Shown here: positions 5,367 through 6,140 of the stretch, piece by piece
How the letters are laid out: every line of letters starts with the position of its first letter
How positions within the stretch are numbered: the stretch's first letter is position 1
From: Candidatus Microgenomates bacterium
Lineage (GTDB): Bacteria; Patescibacteriota; Microgenomatia; JAADGY01
DNA length: 6,140 nt
Assembly: GCA_015486555.1 (NCBI GenBank)
Contig: WFRL01000075.1
Span: forward strand, 1 to 6,140
Reading direction: 5' to 3'
Position numbers and translations under genes: made by a program
Notes under the pieces: generated by a model
What the model was told of the DNA's origin: nothing
What the model saw: only the letters and a program-made list of their open reading frames with translations
Databases searched by the model: none

Positions 5367-5481
5367 GTCATCCCGAACGAGCCGATAAACATTCCTCCCT
5401 GGTCATCCTGAGGAGCCTTCTCCCTCCCTGTCATCCCGACTTGTCGGGGTCTAGCGAGCTGAAAGCGAGCGCAAAGAATCT
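5367..5481 (+). repeat. Three diverged GTCATCC-type direct repeats
   Basis: Units begin at 5367 (GTCATCCCGAACGAGC), 5402 (GTCATCCTGAGGAGCC) and 5430 (GTCATCCCGACTTGTCGGGG). The last contains a perfect palindrome, CCCGAC-TT-GTCGGG (5435-5448), and runs on through AGCGAGCTGAAAGCGAGCGC (5453-5472) to AAAGAATCT (5473-5481). This layout resembles the TCATTCTGAGCGAAGCGAAGAATCT-like intergenic repeats found in many uncultured and environmental bacteria. Spacing is irregular (35 and 28 bases), so it is not a CRISPR. A related fragment, TCATCCCGACCTGTCC, lies at 155-170. Confidence 0.65.
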
Positions 5482-5518
5482 GGCACTCAGCTTGGGAGTA
5501 CATCCCTGTGCCTTCGGC

Positions 5519-5578
5519 TAGATTTTTCGTTCCACCCAGAATGATTTTTTTCTTCCCGTTATTCTGAACAAACCAGAG
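5519..5578. repeat. Inverted and direct derivatives of the same repeat
   Basis: The reverse complement of 5519-5545 begins ATCATTCTGGGTGGAACGA and continues to an AATCT-like end, i.e. an inverted copy of the unit ending at 5481. With that unit it makes a loose head-to-head pair around about 37 bases. A further diverged direct copy, GTTATTCTGAACAAACCAGA, starts at 5558. The copies are too degraded to be recently mobile. Confidence 0.5.
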
Positions 5579-5626
5579 GTTAAGTAAAAAATTAATTTAG
5601 TTGTTTAAGTTTTCCGTAATTTTTCT

Positions 5627-5646
5627 ATGCTACTTTATGCTGCTTT
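5627..5646. repeat. 10-base tandem repeat at the guaA stop
   Basis: ATGCTACTTT (5627-5636) is followed directly by ATGCTGCTTT (5637-5646), with one mismatch. The second copy reaches the last base of the guaA stop codon. This is probably a local slippage duplication in the 3' flank of guaA; no terminator hairpin is evident there. Confidence 0.5.
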
Positions 5647-6140
5647 TACTCCCATTCCATTGTTGCCGGGGGTTTGGTGGTTATGTCGTAAACGACCCGG
5701 GAGACATCAGGCACCTCGCTGACAATCCGGCTGGAAATTTCCTGGAGTATCTCATAAGGCAAATGCGTCCAGTTGGCAGTCATAATATCTGAACTGCCAT
5801 AAATTCTTACAGCAACAACCTCGCCGTAGAGGCGGGCGTCACCCTTAACAGCAGTGCTTCTCGCTCCTGTCAAGACGGCAAAGCTTTGGAAAACTTTTTC
5901 ATACCAGCCGTGTTTTTTCAAAACGTCCGTTACTATCTCATCGGCTAAGCGTTCTTTTTCAGCCCGCTTTTTATTCACTTCCCCCAATATTCTTATGGCG
6001 TAACCTGGTCCGGGAAAAGGTTGGGTTTGGATAACTTCTTTCGGCAAACCTAACATTTTTCCTATTTTTCTCACCTCATCTTTGTAAAAATTGCGCAAGG
6101 GTTCAAGGAGGCGCAAATTCATTTTTTCTGGCAGCCCGCC
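5646..6140 (-). CDS. guaA: GMP synthase (glutamine-hydrolysing), C-terminal part, cut by window edge
   Basis: GuaA converts XMP, ATP and glutamine to GMP in the cytoplasm, the last step of guanine nucleotide synthesis. Only the final 165 residues lie in the window; the frame stays open to the right edge, beginning GGLPEKMNLRLLEPL, so the Met at 6122 is internal and not the start. The rest of the family's usual roughly 510 residues (glutamine amidotransferase and most of the ATP pyrophosphatase domain) is beyond the edge. What is visible is the end of the pyrophosphatase domain and the GMP synthase C-terminal domain, which in the family supports dimerisation and XMP binding. Diagnostic motifs are PFPGPGYAIRILGEV, then ARSTAVKGDARLYGEVVAVR, and the near-invariant end YDITTKPPATMEWE. 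It converges on the transporter operon and is separated from it by about 430 bases of repeats. Nothing suggests it is broken. Confidence 0.97.
   Translation of the reverse strand, partial: GGLPEKMNLRLLEPLRNFYKDEVRKIGKMLGLPKEVIQTQPFPGPGYAIRILGEVNKKRAEKERLADEIVTDVLKKHGWYEKVFQSFAVLTGARSTAVKGDARLYGEVVAVRIYGSSDIMTANWTHLPYEILQEISSRIVSEVPDVSRVVYDITTKPPATMEWE

Larger units (their letters stand above)
5220..5645. other. Non-coding convergent gap filled with short repeats
   Basis: No gene is supported here. The gap lies between the convergent transporter and guaA genes. In order it holds a GC-rich hairpin resembling an insertion-sequence end (5251-5270), a 13-base inverted copy of the upstream repeat (5282-5294), a second hairpin (5316-5331), three direct GTCATCC units (from 5367, 5402 and 5430), an inverted derivative (5519-5545), another direct derivative (5558-5578), an AT-rich stretch and a 10-base tandem repeat at the guaA stop. 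A 60-codon open frame at 5339-5521 consists of repeat sequence and is not a gene. Confidence 0.75.

Noticed and set aside
5367..5460. CRISPR-like spaced repeats
   Set aside because: Only three units, diverged from each other, with spacings of 35 and 28 bases that leave spacers too short and irregular; no cas genes nearby.
5312..5503. 63-codon minus-strand open frame in the same gap
   Set aside because: It covers the same repeats on the other strand, with biased composition and no supporting start signal.
5339..5521. 60-codon forward open frame in the repeat-filled gap
   Set aside because: It is made almost wholly of the GTCATCC-type repeats, has no ribosome-binding site, and the translation resembles no protein; repeats of this kind often leave such false frames.
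5646..6122. Free-standing 158-residue GMP synthase fragment starting at the Met at 6122
   Set aside because: The frame continues to the window edge with conserved GuaA residues (GGLPEK), so this Met is internal and the gene is cut by the window, not truncated.

Overview
The window most resembles a bacterial chromosome fragment from an uncultured, reduced-genome lineage. Candidate Phyla Radiation (Patescibacteria) is my best guess. The main clue is an adjacent pair of archaeal-type AMP-salvage genes (an eIF2B-family ribose-1,5-bisphosphate isomerase and an AMP-phosphorylase-like enzyme), together with a bacterial peptidoglycan enzyme (MltG) and intergenic DNA full of degenerate short repeats of a kind often seen in such genomes. 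TGA ends several genes, so the standard bacterial code applies and the TGA-recoding lineages (SR1, Gracilibacteria) are unlikely. The taxonomic call is inference; no rRNA or other marker lies in the window.

Layout. Positions 1-277 are non-coding, with AT-rich repeats, a small dyad and a possible promoter. Positions 278-3684 hold four tightly packed forward genes, probably one operon: R15P isomerase, AMP phosphorylase, a 69-residue four-cysteine zinc ribbon of unknown function, and the lytic transglycosylase MltG. After a 66-base gap, positions 3751-5219 hold a two-gene Zn/Mn-type ABC transporter (ATPase, then permease, overlapping or nearly so). Positions 5220-5645 are non-coding: a strong GC hairpin resembling the end of an IS200/IS605 element, then a mosaic of short direct and inverted repeats. 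From 5646 to the right edge, on the minus strand, is the C-terminal third of GMP synthase (guaA), converging on the transporter genes.

How the genes fit together. The first two enzymes are consecutive steps of the AMP degradation route: AMP + phosphate gives adenine + ribose-1,5-bisphosphate, which is isomerised to ribulose-1,5-bisphosphate, normally consumed by a form II/III or III RuBisCO. No RuBisCO is in the window. MltG cuts nascent glycan strands at the membrane and has no obvious link to nucleotide salvage, so its linkage may be simple operon packing. The transporter pair would move zinc or manganese, but no substrate-binding protein gene accompanies it. No CRISPR array, tRNA, rRNA or intact mobile element was found. 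The least explained parts are the zinc ribbon gene, the IS-end-like hairpin and the repeat families shared by both intergenic regions.
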